This document shows, one piece after another, positions 25,967-34,361 of a DNA stretch of 64,000 nt. The translations under genes were made by a program, and so were the position numbers. Position 1 is the stretch's first letter, and every line of letters begins with the position of its first letter. The notes below the pieces were generated by a model that saw only the letters and a program-made list of their open reading frames with translations, did not search any database and had not been told where the DNA came from. This DNA comes from Paracoccaceae bacterium (lineage in GTDB: Bacteria; Pseudomonadota; Alphaproteobacteria; Rhodobacterales; Rhodobacteraceae): contig JACONK010000037.1 of assembly GCA_014323795.1 (NCBI GenBank), forward strand, positions 301,398 to 365,397, in the 5' to 3' direction.

Positions 25967-26381
25967 AATATGGACATTTTGTCCCTACGTCCATGCAAAA
26001 AGCAGGTTATCCGGGATATTATGACCTTCATATGATACCGTAAGAAGCGTATAACCGGTTGATTTAATTTACTTTTTTAATTATTTAGCGTTGACAGGCC
26101 CGAATCTCAAGGTATTTGTGGCAGGGTTCGTGCGATGTACCCAAAGCCAAAGTCTGCGAAAAACGCAGGCCGAAGGGCGCGGGGGTTGCCGACAGAAAAC
26201 GGGAGATGGCTGCAATCCGCCGGATTTGCCTGCGGCGTGGCCTTTCAAGGGGGAGCAGTGCCACGGGCCATGCAATTAAAGTGCGCAGAAATTGTGAAAC
26301 CGCTTTATGGTAAGGCACTGTATTTGTCCGTCCCGTCTTAATTCGTGAACGAAGTGCGTGGAAAAGTGGAGGAAACACACA
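25967..26381 (+). promoter_or_regulatory. Regulatory region of the second importer operon
   Basis: There are 415 bp without a gene, with the most A+T-rich stretch of this part of the window at about 26040-26095. It holds a TTGACA at 26091-26096 with a weak TATTTG 16 bp downstream, and a sigma-54-like element at 26119-26133 (listed separately). It lies between the two-component system and the importer, both on the plus strand. Confidence 0.45.
26119..26133 (+). promoter_or_regulatory. Candidate sigma-54 (-24/-12) promoter
   Basis: TGGCAGGGTTCGTGC matches the -24/-12 consensus TGGCACG-N4-TTGC at 9 of 11 fixed positions, with GG and GC correctly spaced. It lies about 250 bp upstream of the binding-protein start. 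Two cautions apply: TGTGGC words are common in this genome's intergenic DNA, and the neighbouring regulator lacks GAFTGA. Confidence 0.35.
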
Positions 26382-27722
26382 ATGAAATGGAAACGCCTTG
26401 GAAATGGTTTCGCCGCAACGGCCACTGCTGTGGCCGCATTTGCGGCGGCAATGCCCGGGGCCGCTGCGGCAGAGGAGAAACAGTATTTCCCTGTCGCCAG
26501 CAGCCGGGTCGGGCCGTACTCCGCCATGGGTACCGGTTATTACGGTGCACAGATCGACTACCTGAATTACGTCAACATGAATGGCGGCGTGAACGGCGTC
26601 ATGCTGACATGGCAGGAGTGCGAAACGGAGTATAACGCGGTGAAGACCGTGGAATGCTATCAGCGGCTGCTGGAAAAGGATGGCCAGCGGATCGTCGTGT
26701 TCGATACTCTCGGCACACCTGGTGCCTATGCTGTGATCAACCGGATGGCAGAGGATGAAGTCGTTTTGGCGCAATACGGCTATGGCCGCACAGACGCTGC
26801 CGACGGACGCGTCTGGCCCTGGGTGTTCAATGCGGCCTCTCACTACTGGTCGCAGATCGCCGTGAAGATGAAGTTCATGGCTGAACAGGAGGGTGGCATC
26901 CCCAACATGAAAGGCAAGAAGATCGTGCACCTGCATATCGACAGTGCCTACGGTCGTGAGCCCTTGCCCGCGATGCGGGCTATCGCCGAAGAATGGGGGG
27001 TCGAACTGGTGGAGATATCTATCCCGCCGCCGGGGCTTGAGCAGCAGTCGCAGTGGCTCCAGATCCGCAAGGAACGTCCTGACTGGGTTACGTTTTGGGG
27101 TGCCGGTTCAGGCATGAATTCCACCGCCATGACAAACGCCGCCCGTGTCGGCTTCCCGCGTGAACGGATGATCTATGTCACCTTCGGTGCGGCTGAAGAA
27201 GACATGTTCCCGGCCGGTGATGCCGCCAAGGGTACCTACGCCATGGCCAATGCGTTGCCGGGGGACCACTTCCCGCTGGTGCAATCCATCAGGGAACAGG
27301 TCTATGGTGCCGGCAAGGGCAACCTGGCCGAGGAAAGCCGAATCGGAACCGTTTACTGGAATCGCGGGCTTGGTGCCGCTGTCACCTATATCGAGGCACT
27401 GCGTCTGGCACAGGAAATGCACGGCAAGGTCGGCAAGGCGGTGACCGGTGCAGAGTTTCGTGACGGCTATGAAAACCTTGTCATGGATGACGCACGGCTG
27501 GAAGAGCTGGGCATCAGGGGCATGATCGCGCCGTTCTCAATCTCTTGCGAAAACCACGAAGGTGCCGGCAAATTCGCGATGATGCAATGGGACGGTGAAA
27601 AGTTCGTGCAGGTCACGGACTGGGAGGCACCGCTTGATCCCGGCTACATTCGCGGCCTGGTCGAAGCTTCAGCCGCCAAGTTTGCCCGCGAAAACGGCAT
27701 CACCCCCAGGGAGTGTTCCTGA
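26382..27722 (+). CDS. Periplasmic binding protein of the second Liv-type importer
   Basis: A 446-residue Peripla_BP_6-type protein with a signal peptide (about 1-33, ending PGAAAAEE). The N-terminus of the mature protein, VASSRVGPYSAMGTGYYGAQIDYLNYVN, follows the family plan. The start at 26382 has a good GGAGG site 8 bp upstream, so it is preferred over a start eight codons earlier. It is longer than typical LivJ/K and resembles the amide- and aromatic-acid-type branch of the family. Ligand unknown. It is the first gene of a complete importer operon (SBP, F, G, H, M). Confidence 0.9.
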   Translation: MKWKRLGNGFAATATAVAAFAAAMPGAAAAEEKQYFPVASSRVGPYSAMGTGYYGAQIDYLNYVNMNGGVNGVMLTWQECETEYNAVKTVECYQRLLEKDGQRIVVFDTLGTPGAYAVINRMAEDEVVLAQYGYGRTDAADGRVWPWVFNAASHYWSQIAVKMKFMAEQEGGIPNMKGKKIVHLHIDSAYGREPLPAMRAIAEEWGVELVEISIPPPGLEQQSQWLQIRKERPDWVTFWGAGSGMNSTAMTNAARVGFPRERMIYVTFGAAEEDMFPAGDAAKGTYAMANALPGDHFPLVQSIREQVYGAGKGNLAEESRIGTVYWNRGLGAAVTYIEALRLAQEMHGKVGKAVTGAEFRDGYENLVMDDARLEELGIRGMIAPFSISCENHEGAGKFAMMQWDGEKFVQVTDWEAPLDPGYIRGLVEASAAKFARENGITPRECS

Positions 27723-27796
27723 CACCGGGGCGCACAAGGCCAACTGAACCGTCGGCACCCGCTCCATCCGTCGGGTGCCGATATCAGACAGAAATC

Positions 27797-28630
27797 ATGG
27801 GCAATTACCAGATGACAGACACCGACAACATCCTCGAAATAGACACAATCGAGGTTGTTTACGATAGCGTTATCGCGGCTTTGCATGACGTTTCCCTAAG
27901 CGTACCACGGGGCAAAATCGTGGCCCTTCTCGGTGGTAATGGTGCGGGTAAAAGCACCACACTGAAAGCGGTTTCAACCATGCTGGCAGGCGAACGCGGC
28001 AAGGTTACCCAAGGATCCATCACCTATGACGGCATTCCCGTCACCAACCAGGATCCTGCCGACATGGTAGGGTTGGGGCTGGTGCAGGTGCTGGAGGGGC
28101 GCCGTTGCTTCGGCCACCTGACAGTTGAGGAAAATATCATTTCCGGGGCCTATTCACGCAGGCTTGGCAAGGCGCAAATCCGTGATGAACTCGATAAGAT
28201 ATACGGTTACTTCAAACGATTGAAAGACCGGCGCAAAAGCCAGGCCGGTTTCACGTCCGGCGGTGAACAGCAGATGGTGGCGGTTGCGCGTGCCATGATG
28301 GCAAAGCCCAGGATGCTGCTTCTGGATGAGCCTTCCATGGGTCTTGCCCCGCAGCTGGTGGCCGAGATATTCAACATCGTGAACGAATTGAACCAGAAGG
28401 AAGGCGTAAGCATACTTTTGGCCGAGCAGAACACCAACGTGGCCCTGCGCAATGCCGATTACGGCTACATCATCGAAACCGGCCATGTGATGCTGCATGG
28501 CAGTGCCGAAAGCCTTTTGGCCGACGAGAAGGTTAAGGAACTCTACCTCGGCATATCCAGGGAAGGCCGCAAAAATTTCCGCGACGTGCTGCGCAGGGAA
28601 AGCACACGGCACGCGGGCATTCATCACTGA
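27797..28630 (+). CDS. livF: LivF-type ABC transporter ATPase, second importer
   Basis: A 277-residue ATPase, longer than the usual 235 because of a C-terminal tail of about 30 residues (EGRKNFRDVLRRES). Walker A is GGNGAGKS, the signature is TSGGEQQMVAVARAMM, Walker B is MLLLDEPSMGLAP, and LLAEQN follows. The ATG at 27797 (MGNYQMTDTDN) or 27812 could start it; a frame further upstream overlaps the binding-protein gene and is unlikely. It works with LivG on the cytoplasmic face. Confidence 0.9.
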   Translation: MGNYQMTDTDNILEIDTIEVVYDSVIAALHDVSLSVPRGKIVALLGGNGAGKSTTLKAVSTMLAGERGKVTQGSITYDGIPVTNQDPADMVGLGLVQVLEGRRCFGHLTVEENIISGAYSRRLGKAQIRDELDKIYGYFKRLKDRRKSQAGFTSGGEQQMVAVARAMMAKPRMLLLDEPSMGLAPQLVAEIFNIVNELNQKEGVSILLAEQNTNVALRNADYGYIIETGHVMLHGSAESLLADEKVKELYLGISREGRKNFRDVLRRESTRHAGIHH

Positions 28631-28653
28631 CGCGGACAAGGGGATAACAGATC

Positions 28654-29451
28654 ATGCCGGATACAAGATCATTCATGATCGGTGCGCCGATTCTGGAAGT
28701 AAGTAACGTATCCTTGAGTTTCGGGGGCGTCAGGGCGATCACGGACACGTCCTTTAAGGTCTTGCAGCACGAGATAAAAGCGATCATCGGGCCCAACGGG
28801 GCGGGCAAATCATCGCTGCTGAACTGCATCAACGGGATCTACAGGCCGCAGGAAGGCAGCATATGGTTCAAGGGAAAAAGCCTTCAGAAGATTACCCCGA
28901 ACGCAATCGCCAGAGAAGGCATTTCCAGAACCTTTCAGAACCTGGCACTGTTCAGGCGGATGTCGGTTCTCGATAATATCCTTGTAGGTCGCAAACTGCA
29001 CATGAATGCGCACTTCCTAGCGGTTGCCTTCCAGATGCCCTCGGCCCGGGAGGAAGAAAGGCTTAACGTCGAACGATGCGAGGAGATTATCGAATTCCTC
29101 GAAATCACCGATATCCGCGATACTCCCGTGGGCAAACTGCCCTACGGCCTGCAAAAAAAGGTTGAGCTCGGCCGTGCGTTGGCGACCGAGGCCGAGGTGT
29201 TGCTGCTTGATGAACCAATGGCCGGCATGAACGTGGAAGAAAAGCGCGAGATGTGCCGCTTTATCCTCAAAGTAAACGAAGAGCTGGGCACCACTATCGT
29301 GCTGATTGAACACGACATGGGCGTTGTGATGGACATCTCCGACAACGTTGTCGTGCTTGATTACGGAAAGGTCATCGGAGACGGACCGCCGGACGATATC
29401 CGCAACAACCAGAAAGTAATAGACGCCTATTTGGGAGTGGCCCATGACTGA
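28654..29451 (+). CDS. livG: LivG-type ABC transporter ATPase, second importer
   Basis: A 265-residue ATPase with Walker A GPNGAGKS, the LivG-type signature LPYGLQKKVELGRALA and Walker B VLLLDEPMAGM, followed by VLIEHDMGVVMD. It starts 23 bp after livF and overlaps livH by 8 bp. It is distinct in sequence from the LivG at 5.9 kb, so the two importers are not a recent duplication. Confidence 0.92.
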   Translation: MPDTRSFMIGAPILEVSNVSLSFGGVRAITDTSFKVLQHEIKAIIGPNGAGKSSLLNCINGIYRPQEGSIWFKGKSLQKITPNAIAREGISRTFQNLALFRRMSVLDNILVGRKLHMNAHFLAVAFQMPSAREEERLNVERCEEIIEFLEITDIRDTPVGKLPYGLQKKVELGRALATEAEVLLLDEPMAGMNVEEKREMCRFILKVNEELGTTIVLIEHDMGVVMDISDNVVVLDYGKVIGDGPPDDIRNNQKVIDAYLGVAHD

Positions 29452-30346
29452 ATTTCTTTTCTTTATTGAGGTCGTGGTGGCCGGGCTGCTGGCAGGAACC
29501 ATGTATTCGCTGGTCGCCCTGGGGTTTGTGCTAATCTACAAGGCGTCTTCGACGTTCAATTTCGCCCAGGGGGCGATGGTGTTTTTTGCCGTCCTGTCCT
29601 TCGTGGGGTTCATGGAATGGGGCCTGCCCTTCGTGGTGGCCTTCCTTGTGACCATTGCTCTTATGGCACTTGTGGGGCTTGCGACCGAACGGCTTGTGCT
29701 GAAACCCCTGCGTAATCAGAGCGAAGACACTCTGCTGATGGCCACCATCGGGCTCGGCTTCGTGCTTGAAGGGCTGGCGCAGGCCGCGTGGGGGGTTGAG
29801 GTGCGGCGGCTGGATCTCGGCATCGGGGACTTTCCGATCCAGTGGATCATCGACTCGACCGGGCTTTTTATCTCGGCCCTTGATCTGACCGCCGGTCTGG
29901 TCGCCGCCACACTGATCATCGCGCTGGCACTCCTGTTCAAATATACCAGGATGGGCCTTGGCCTGCGCGCCGTGGCCGATGATCCCGGCGCGGCCAGTTC
30001 CATCGGAATTCCGCTTGGCAGTATCATGCTGATGGTCTGGACCGCGGCGGGTATCGTGGCACTGGTTGCGGGCATGATGTGGGGTGCGCGGGCCGGTGTA
30101 CAATTTGCCCTTGTCGATCTGGCACTCAAGGCATTGCCGGTGCTGATCATTGGCGGCTTTTCATCCATTCCCGGTGCCATCATCGGGGGTCTGATCATCG
30201 GCGCGACCGAAAAAGTGCTGGAGGTCTATATCGGCCCGTTTTTCGGCGGTGCCATCGAAGGCTGGGCACCATATGTTCTGGCCATTTTCTTCCTGCTGTG
30301 GCGACCTGAAGGGCTGTTCGGCGAAAAGATCATCAGGCGCGTGTGA
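29444..30346 (+). CDS. livH: LivH-type ABC transporter permease, second importer
   Basis: A 300-residue membrane permease with about eight hydrophobic segments. The family element SSTFNFAQGAMVFFA near the N-terminus and the cytoplasmic loop MGLGLRAVADDPGAASSIGI are present. It overlaps livG by 8 bp, consistent with coupled translation. It pairs with the LivM that follows after 12 bp. Confidence 0.92.
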   Translation: MTEFLFFIEVVVAGLLAGTMYSLVALGFVLIYKASSTFNFAQGAMVFFAVLSFVGFMEWGLPFVVAFLVTIALMALVGLATERLVLKPLRNQSEDTLLMATIGLGFVLEGLAQAAWGVEVRRLDLGIGDFPIQWIIDSTGLFISALDLTAGLVAATLIIALALLFKYTRMGLGLRAVADDPGAASSIGIPLGSIMLMVWTAAGIVALVAGMMWGARAGVQFALVDLALKALPVLIIGGFSSIPGAIIGGLIIGATEKVLEVYIGPFFGGAIEGWAPYVLAIFFLLWRPEGLFGEKIIRRV

Positions 30347-30358
30347 GGAGATCCTGAA

Positions 30359-31426
30359 ATGAAATCCACTCCCGTCTTCATGAGCTACACCCGGGGCGAC
30401 CTGTTGAACCTGTTGGTTCTTATGGTTCTTGGTTTTGTCCTTATTCCCTTTGTGGTGCCAACTGATTACTGGTATTCGTCCATCCTGATCCCGTGGTTGT
30501 GCCTGTCGCTTGCCGCAATCGGACAGCAAATCGTGATGGGCTATGCCGGGCAGCTCGCCCTTGGTGCTGCCGGGTTCATGGCCGCCGGTGCCTTTGCACT
30601 GTTTAATCTGGAATTAAGGCTGCCGTTTCTGGGCTTTCCGGTCAATCTTGTGCTGTCGGGCCTGGTGGCGGCGGCGTTCGGCGTTCTTTTCGGCCTGCCC
30701 TCGTTACGGGTGCGCGGCATCTATCTGATGGTGGCCACGCTGGCCTCTCAGTTCTTTATCATCTGGATGATAGACAAGTTCGGCTGGTTCAAGAACTATG
30801 ATACGTCCGGCATCATCACCGCCCAGGATATCGTTATTTTCGGCCGGGAATTCACCGCGCCTCTGGAAATGTATCTGGTGGTTCTTGTCGTAGTGACCAT
30901 TCTGACAATCTTGGCCATTAACATGACACGGGGCAGTACCGGGCGAAACTGGATGGCGGTTCGCGACATGGATATCGCTGCCGAAAGCATGGGCATATCG
31001 CTGCTTAAGACAAAGTTGCAGGCGTTTGCCATTTCCGCCTTCTTCTGCGGTGTGGCGGGTGCGCTTTTTGCATTCACCTACCTCAAATCGATGGAACCGG
31101 TGGCCTTTGACATCAAACTCAGCTTCCGCATCCTGTTTATGGTGATTCTGGGCGGGCTCGGCACGATCAGCGGTGCATTTATCGGGGCGGCCTTCATCCT
31201 GCTGTTCCCGGTGGTGCTGAACACGCTGGGAAACGAGATTTTCCACGGCATGGTGGATGCAACAATCATTTCATCCATTGAACTGGTCGTCTTTGGGGTG
31301 CTGATCATCCTCTTCATGATCTATGAGCCCTTGGGCATGGCCAAATTGTGGGAAAATATAAAGGCGCGCATCAACAGCAGGCGCGGGGCGGAAACATCAA
31401 TGAAGCAGAACCGAAAGGCGGATTGA
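30359..31426 (+). CDS. livM: LivM-type ABC transporter permease, second importer
   Basis: A 355-residue permease. The conserved GYAGQLALGAAGFMAAGAF motif and the LPSLRVRGIYLMVATLA segment identify LivM. The C-terminal 25 residues are charged and cytoplasmic (ENIKARINSRRGAETS). It is the last importer gene; a possible 32-residue membrane peptide follows after 10 bp. Confidence 0.92.
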   Translation: MKSTPVFMSYTRGDLLNLLVLMVLGFVLIPFVVPTDYWYSSILIPWLCLSLAAIGQQIVMGYAGQLALGAAGFMAAGAFALFNLELRLPFLGFPVNLVLSGLVAAAFGVLFGLPSLRVRGIYLMVATLASQFFIIWMIDKFGWFKNYDTSGIITAQDIVIFGREFTAPLEMYLVVLVVVTILTILAINMTRGSTGRNWMAVRDMDIAAESMGISLLKTKLQAFAISAFFCGVAGALFAFTYLKSMEPVAFDIKLSFRILFMVILGGLGTISGAFIGAAFILLFPVVLNTLGNEIFHGMVDATIISSIELVVFGVLIILFMIYEPLGMAKLWENIKARINSRRGAETSMKQNRKAD

Positions 31427-31436
31427 GCAGCAGGAC

Positions 31437-31535
31437 ATGGACCGGCGTCTGAAACTGGTTCTGGCCCTGTTGATCGGCGTCTGCATCGGCCTGTTCTTCG
31501 ATAATGACTTCAGCACGTTCTTTGGCAACGGATAG
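31437..31535 (+). CDS. Possible 32-residue single-pass membrane peptide
   Basis: A short frame starting ATG 31437, ten bases after livM, encodes a basic N-terminus (MDRRLK), one hydrophobic stretch (LVLALLIGVCIGLFF) and a short polar end (DNDFSTFFGNG). A weak site, AGCAGGA, precedes the start. The Lys/Arg-helix-polar arrangement and the operon position are those of small membrane subunits or regulators, but no family is recognised. It could also be chance. Confidence 0.4.
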   Translation: MDRRLKLVLALLIGVCIGLFFDNDFSTFFGNG

Positions 31536-31732
31536 ACAGGCTTCTGTTAAGCAGCCGGAACCTACGGGCCCTTTTCACCCGCAGAGCCGAAACCCTGAAC
31601 CCCGCTGTCTCTTGTGCCACACGGGTGATGGCAAGGATTGGCCGGATCGCTGACAGTGGCTTCCATGCCATCCCCGCACCGGGCAGGCGGAATTGAAGAC
31701 CGAACCGGTACCGCGAAACAATTAATTCTCCC

Positions 31733-33148
31733 CTATATCCCCTTCGCCTGATAGCTTGCGGCTACCTTGCCAATGGATACCAGATAGGCTGCCGTGCGCA
31801 GGTCGCCCACGTCATCGCGGGCATGCCAGACTTCTCGCATATCCTGGTAGGCCCCGCGCATCGTGTCGTCCAGGCCGGAACGAACCAGTTCCAGCTCTCC
31901 TGCCCCCTGTATGTAGCGGCGCTTGAAATCCTGGTCAAAGGCCTGGCCGGTCATCCGCTCCATCTCTTCGATCAGGATGCGATGGCTTTCCTCTTCCTGG
32001 CGGCGCTGCAGGCGACCAAAGCGGATGTGACTTAGGTTTTTGACCCATTCAAAGTAGCTCACCGTCACACCACCTGCGTTGGCGTACATGTCCGGGATGA
32101 CCACAACACCCTTTTTTTGCAAAATCCTGTCCGCCCCGGAGGTGACAGGCCCGTTGGCGGCCTCGACTATCATGCGGGCGGCAATCCGGTCCGCGTTTTC
32201 AAGGTTGATCACCCCTTCCAGCGCGGCGGGGATCAGGATATCGCAGTTCTCTTCCATAAGCGGCGCATCCGCGGGCAGGATTGTGCCGCCGGCAAACCCC
32301 TCCGGGCTGCCGTGCAGGATGAGGTGCTGTTTTAAATCCTCGATATTGATGCCGTCGGGGTTTCGGATGCAGCCGTTGTATTCCAGCACACCAATAATCC
32401 TGCAGCCATCCTCCTCCGACAGAAATTTTGCCGCGTGGTAGCCTACGTTGCCGAGGCCTTGTACAATCACCCGCTTTCCGTCGAGCGTCCCGTCAAGGCC
32501 CGCTGCCCGGATATCTTCGGGATGGCGAAAAATTTCCCGCAGGGCATATTGCACCCCGCGGCCCGTGGCCTCAACCCGGCCGCGAATGCCGCCGGCGTTG
32601 ATCGGCTTGCCGGTTACACAGGCCCGCGCGTTGATGTCTGTCGTGTTCATCCGGGCGTATTGGTCCGATATCCAGGCCATCTCGCGCTCACCCGTGCCCA
32701 GGTCGGGTGCGGGCACGTTCTGTGCCGGGTCGATCAGATCGCGCTTGACGAGCTCATAGGTGAATCGGCGCGTGATCTGTTCCATTTCGTGTTCGTCCCA
32801 TTCCCGCGGATCAATGCGAAGCCCGCCTTTGGAACCGCCAAAGGGCGTGTCGACCAGCGCACATTTGTAGGTCATCAGCGCGGCCAGTGCCTCCACCTCA
32901 TCCTGATTGACCGACAGCGCGTAACGGATGCCGCCCTTGACCGGTTCCATATGTTCCGAATGGACCGACCGGTAGCCAGTGAAGGTGTGAATATCACCGC
33001 GCAGGCGTACACCGAAGCGGACAGTGTAGGTGGCGTTGCAGACCCTGATCTTTTCGACCACGCCGGGGGGGAGATCCATCAGTTTGACCGCACGGTTGAA
33101 CATGATACCGGTGGATTCGCGGAAAGACATTTCATTGTGGCGTGACAT
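31733..33148 (-). CDS. Glu/Leu/Phe/Val-type glutamate dehydrogenase
   Basis: A 471-residue enzyme that interconverts glutamate with 2-oxoglutarate and ammonia using NAD(P). It has the substrate lysines in 'MTYKCALVDTPFGGSKGG', GGIRGRVEATGRGVQYA, the Rossmann GLGNVGYHAA and the EAANGP and DMYANAGGV motifs. The short length and the sequence of the first 60 residues are those of the hexameric GDH group widespread in alphaproteobacteria. It stands alone on the minus strand. Because the proposed amine pathway cycles through glutamate and 2-oxoglutarate, this gene may feed or drain that pool, although that link is positional only. Confidence 0.93.
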   Translation of the reverse strand: MSRHNEMSFRESTGIMFNRAVKLMDLPPGVVEKIRVCNATYTVRFGVRLRGDIHTFTGYRSVHSEHMEPVKGGIRYALSVNQDEVEALAALMTYKCALVDTPFGGSKGGLRIDPREWDEHEMEQITRRFTYELVKRDLIDPAQNVPAPDLGTGEREMAWISDQYARMNTTDINARACVTGKPINAGGIRGRVEATGRGVQYALREIFRHPEDIRAAGLDGTLDGKRVIVQGLGNVGYHAAKFLSEEDGCRIIGVLEYNGCIRNPDGINIEDLKQHLILHGSPEGFAGGTILPADAPLMEENCDILIPAALEGVINLENADRIAARMIVEAANGPVTSGADRILQKKGVVVIPDMYANAGGVTVSYFEWVKNLSHIRFGRLQRRQEEESHRILIEEMERMTGQAFDQDFKRRYIQGAGELELVRSGLDDTMRGAYQDMREVWHARDDVGDLRTAAYLVSIGKVAASYQAKGI

Positions 33149-33319
33149 GGGGGGCGGATCTCCCGGCCAGAGTTATCGTTCATGATCATTCGGCACACAT
33201 GGATGTTGTCCGGGCAACCGGAATGTGGCCCTGTCTGTGCAAAACCGGCACGGAAACCACAGGCCGGGTACGGGGGCTGCACCCTGAAGCCGTGCCCGCG
33301 CACCCTGTCAAGGGAGGCT

Positions 33320-33973
33320 TCAATCCTTGAAAGACCGGCTCGCCCGAACCGTATCCCAAGCCCAGACCACCTGTTGCAGCCGCTCCTCGTCCGACCGGTC
33401 GCCGCCGTTCATGTCAGGGTGCAGTTCCTTTATAAGCTTTTTATACTGTTTGCGCAATTCGGTCTTTGTCCAGTCCTCGCGGGCTTCAAGAATATTGATC
33501 GCCCTGCGCTCTGGTGCCGGCAGCCTGCGGGCACCCGCCGGGTTCGCCCGACCCGGGTTCATGGTCGAATTATTGCCCAGGATCTCATGCGGATCCTCGA
33601 TGCCAAGCCGGGCCCAGGCGCGTTCCTCCGCCGATTTTTTCACCCTTTCAGCGGCCTGGCCGAAGGGTGCGGTGTTCCGTCCCCACACCTTGTCGGCGGC
33701 GAACTGCTTTGCCAGTTCCTCTTCCGAATGGTTTTCAAAGAAGTTCCACCTGGAATTATATTCCCGGATATGGACGAGACAGAACCAGCAGAATTCTTCC
33801 AGGTTGTCAGGATTTTTCGGTGCACGGTACTTGCCCCGCTCCCCGCATCCCGGATGGTCGCAGGCCCGAGACGATGTCTCGAACGCCCCGGACATGCCCC
33901 GGTGCCCCCTGGCACGGCGCTTCTTATCCGCGGAAACAGAGATATCGAAATCAAAAGGCGATCGATCAGCCAT
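33320..33973 (-). CDS. J-domain (DnaJ-family) protein
   Basis: A 217-residue protein with a C-terminal J domain (about 160-217) containing the HPD triad (KELHPDMNGGDRSDEERLQQV) that stimulates Hsp70. The N-terminal part has a Cys-rich putative metal site (CDHPGCGERGKY...FCWFCLVHIREYNS). The family, J domain at the C-terminus, is conserved in alphaproteobacteria and usually lies beside bolA, as here. The start at 33973 (MADRSPFDF) is preferred over one 17 codons upstream. Confidence 0.92.
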   Translation of the reverse strand: MADRSPFDFDISVSADKKRRARGHRGMSGAFETSSRACDHPGCGERGKYRAPKNPDNLEEFCWFCLVHIREYNSRWNFFENHSEEELAKQFAADKVWGRNTAPFGQAAERVKKSAEERAWARLGIEDPHEILGNNSTMNPGRANPAGARRLPAPERRAINILEAREDWTKTELRKQYKKLIKELHPDMNGGDRSDEERLQQVVWAWDTVRASRSFKD

Positions 33974-34064
33974 CGTACCACCTGTCGGGCTTTTCGTTTC
34001 GGGCGTAGAATTATACCGTAACATCCGACACAGCCAAGAAGCAAACCAAGGGAATTCGCAAAAT

Positions 34065-34322
34065 ATGCTGATAAAACCTCGTATGAAAACCAGGCTGACG
34101 GCAGAGTTTTCTCCCGAATACCTTGAAATAATTGATGAATCAGAATCACACTGCGGGCATGTCGGCTACCGCGCAGGGGGTGAAACACATTTTCGCGTTA
34201 TCATGCGCGCCTCATCGCTTGCGGGCAAATCCCGCGTGGCCCGGCACCGGGCGGTCTACGCATGCATAAAGGCAGAGCTGGAGGAACGTATACACGCGCT
34301 GGCCCTGGACATCACGACCTGA
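34065..34322 (+). CDS. BolA-family protein
   Basis: An 85-residue BolA/IbaG fold protein (GGETHFRVIMRASSLAGKSRVARHRAVYA). BolA proteins partner monothiol glutaredoxins in iron-sulfur and iron sensing and may bind DNA. The ATG at 34065 gives the normal length; the frame stays open far upstream because it runs antisense to the J-domain gene. It is divergently placed to that gene, 91 bp apart, with a likely shared promoter region. Confidence 0.92.
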   Translation: MLIKPRMKTRLTAEFSPEYLEIIDESESHCGHVGYRAGGETHFRVIMRASSLAGKSRVARHRAVYACIKAELEERIHALALDITT

Positions 34323-34361
34323 AACAGGCCGGGCGCGGCAGATCTCCGAATCGGGCAAGCC

